DNA of 5,997 nt from Desulfobacterales bacterium. Lineage in GTDB: Bacteria > Desulfobacterota > Desulfobacteria > Desulfobacterales > Desulfobacteraceae. Position numbers and translations under genes: made by a program. Numbering within the stretch: the first letter of the stretch is position 1; each line of letters opens with the position of its first letter. Shown piece after piece: positions 5,542 through 5,997 of the stretch. Where the stretch lies: positions 1-5,997 of the forward strand of contig JAKSBO010001065.1 in assembly GCA_022361095.1 (NCBI GenBank), read 5' to 3'. The notes below the pieces were generated by a model. It ran no database searches, was not told where the DNA came from, and saw only the letters and a program-made list of their open reading frames with translations.

Positions 5542-5997
5542 TTATTCCTGGGCATCCCAGTTGGTCACGTCCGCATTGATTCCATCCCCGCCTGATTCGT
5601 AGTCCGCACCATATGAAATCAGGTCAAAGGAACCGTGTACACCGGGGCACAGGTAGACATACTCGTTACCCCAGGGATCTTTGGGTACCCGGCTCTTTTC
5701 CAGATACCCGTTTTCATCATAGCTGCGGGGAACAGGATCCGTGGTCGGCTTTTCGATCAGCGCCAAAAGCCCCTGTTCCGTAGTCGGATAAAATCCATTA
5801 TCCAGTTTGTACATTTTAAGGCTGGTTTCAATGGCGGCAATGTCCACCTGGGCTTTGACGACTTTTGCCTTGTCCGCCTTATCCATATACCTTGGTACAA
5901 TGGCACCGGCCAGAATACCCAGGATAATGACAACCACCATCAGTTCTATAAAGGAAAAGCCTGCCTGGTTTCCAATCTGCCTGCCGTACGCCCTGAA
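5542..5997 (-). CDS. gspG: GspG, major pseudopilin (start cut by window edge)
   Basis: GspG polymerises into the pseudopilus shaft. The frame is open to the right window edge, so the first leader residues and the start codon lie outside; 151 residues are visible. The leader visible here ends GNQAG, and the mature protein begins [20 protein letters not shown], with Glu at mature position 5. The family signature is nearly complete: [20 protein letters not shown], then [13 protein letters not shown], then [15 protein letters not shown] followed by [14 protein letters not shown]. The last block is the C-terminal loop whose aspartates bind calcium in known GspG proteins. FSF at the mature start replaces the usual FTL. 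The visible mature part is 138 residues, a normal length. An internal ATG at 5940, inside the N-terminal helix, is not the start. gspH follows after 5 bases; gspE and gspF probably precede it outside the window. Confidence 0.97.
   Translation of the reverse strand, partial: FRAYGRQIGNQAGFSFIELMVVVIILGILAGAIVPRYMDKADKAKVVKAQVDIAAIETSLKMYKLDNGFYPTTEQGLLALIEKPTTDPVPRSYDENGYLEKSRVPKDPWGNEYVYLCPGVHGSFDLISYGADYESGGDGINADVTNWDAQE

Noticed and set aside
4509..5966. Dispersed near-repeat of about 25 bases resembling CATCAGTTCTATAAAGG
   Set aside because: The copies fall on the codons for the conserved pseudopilin start (G-F-T-L-I-E-L) in gspG, gspH, gspI and gspJ, so they reflect paralogous protein sequence rather than a DNA repeat family.
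3870..5997. Type IV pilus minor pilin cluster (FimU/PilV/PilW/PilX/PilE type)
   Set aside because: The GspG signature, the GspK motifs, GspL, GspM and a GspD-type N0 domain all point to a T2SS.

Overview
The whole window is a block of a type II secretion system (T2SS, general secretory pathway) operon, all on the minus strand. In transcription order, from the right edge to the left, the genes are gspG (start cut off), gspH, gspI, gspJ, gspK, gspL, gspM and then, after a 206-base gap, the start of gspD (cut off at the left edge). No tRNA, rRNA, CRISPR array, mobile element or credible plus-strand gene was found.

The first five genes encode the pseudopilus: the major pseudopilin GspG and the minor, tip-forming pseudopilins GspH, GspI, GspJ and GspK. 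All five have a prepilin-peptidase leader followed by a hydrophobic N-terminal helix. GspG, H, I and J keep the Glu at mature position 5, and GspK lacks it, as is usual for this family. GspL and GspM form the inner-membrane assembly platform. GspL has a cytoplasmic actin-like part that should bind the ATPase GspE, one membrane helix and a periplasmic domain. GspM is a small bitopic protein. GspD is the outer-membrane secretin; only its signal peptide, N0 domain and the start of N1 are visible. Together they would build a short periplasmic pilus that pushes folded proteins through the secretin. The ATPase gspE and platform gene gspF are not in the window and probably lie just beyond the right edge. 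The prepilin peptidase (gspO/pilD) and the clamp gene gspC are also not seen.

From gspG to gspM the genes are packed tightly (gaps of 2 to 5 bases, overlaps of 8, 26 and 35 bases), which suggests one transcript with translational coupling. The only real non-coding stretch is 544-749. It holds two stem-loops just behind gspM and an AT-rich segment with a repeated GAAAGT/ACTTTC element in front of gspD. No gspC or gspN lies between gspM and gspD.

The organism is a Gram-negative bacterium with an outer membrane and roughly balanced base composition. The gene order with gspD last (as in the Xanthomonas xps cluster) and the divergent pseudopilin sequences fit an environmental proteobacterium. A sulfate-reducing Desulfobacterota (Desulfobacteraceae-like) source is my guess from general sequence character and is not proven by anything here. 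I see no previously undescribed system. The points worth a second look are the gspM-gspD gap, an acidic DxDxDxDG loop in GspJ, and the unusually long GspH leader.
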